NCBI GenBank assembly: GCA_003132765.1
Contig: PKYU01000364.1
Coordinates: 207 to 5,305, forward strand
Reading direction: 5' to 3'
From: Chitinophagaceae bacterium
GTDB taxonomy: Bacteria > Bacteroidota > Bacteroidia > Chitinophagales > Chitinophagaceae
Length of the DNA: 5,099 bases
Both the position numbers and the translations under genes were made by a program. Shown in pieces: positions 5,063 to 5,099 of the stretch (within the stretch, counting starts at the first letter, position 1; every line of letters starts with the position of its first letter). The notes under the pieces were generated by a model, which was not told the origin of the DNA, made no database searches, and saw only the letters and a list, made by a program, of their open reading frames with translations.

Positions 5063-5099
5063 GAATAATATTAATTTGCACCCCAACTGAATAATATTA
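5063..5099. repeat. 11-bp direct repeat at the window end
   Basis: GAATAATATTA occurs at 5063-5073 and again at 5089-5099, 26 bases apart start to start, on either side of the TTTGC promoter-like sequence. Each copy contains the palindrome TAATATTA. The second copy ends at the window edge, so the full extent is unknown. Its low complexity makes chance a fair explanation. Confidence 0.3.
5071..5078 (+). promoter_or_regulatory. Possible -7 element for a gene beyond the window
   Basis: TTAATTTG followed by C repeats exactly the sequence found before gldC at 703-710, within a shared ATTAATTTGC. It lies 67 bases after the nadK stop. The rest of 5004-5099 holds no visible gene or strong hairpin, so this is probably the leader of a following + strand gene. 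Confidence 0.3.

Overview
The window is AT-rich (coding regions roughly 36-38% G+C by eye). It reads as a chromosomal housekeeping stretch from a member of the Bacteroidota, probably near the Chitinophagaceae. The reasons are a GldC-family gene (a lineage marker of Bacteroidota), start codons without positioned Shine-Dalgarno sequences, and TTTG-type sequences just upstream of most starts that resemble the Bacteroidota -7 promoter element. The exact family is an inference from gene order (alpha/beta hydrolase, CBS protein, NAD kinase) and protein similarity recalled from memory.

All genes lie on the + strand. In order they are: the 3' part of a GT-B glycosyltransferase (1-650, cut by the window edge); gldC (720-1064); a GatB/YqeY-domain protein (1121-1576); a CvpA-family membrane protein (1645-2178); an alpha/beta hydrolase (2281-3060); a protein with two CBS domains (3122-3784); a 343-base gap; and NAD kinase (4128-5003). 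The last 96 bases are a leader that probably belongs to a further gene outside the window. Gaps between the first six genes are 56-102 bases. They could be one transcript or several, because promoter-like sequences occur in most gaps.

The genes do not form one obvious pathway. There is envelope glycan or glycoconjugate synthesis (glycosyltransferase), gliding or a related surface function (GldC), a tRNA-amidotransferase-like accessory protein (YqeY), a membrane protein (CvpA), a hydrolase of unknown substrate, a probable nucleotide-sensing CBS protein, and NADP+ synthesis (NadK). The possible functional pairing is the CBS protein and NadK, but here they are separated by the long gap.

The least explained stretch is 3785-4127. 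It contains an island of higher G+C that may be an unannotated small gene of about 49 codons interrupted at a run of five C, an 8-bp inverted repeat with a further inner stem, and two perfect 7-bp inverted repeats in the nadK promoter/leader. No mobile element, CRISPR array, tRNA or rRNA was seen. I see no strong case for a new multi-gene system here; the gap upstream of nadK is the best lead.
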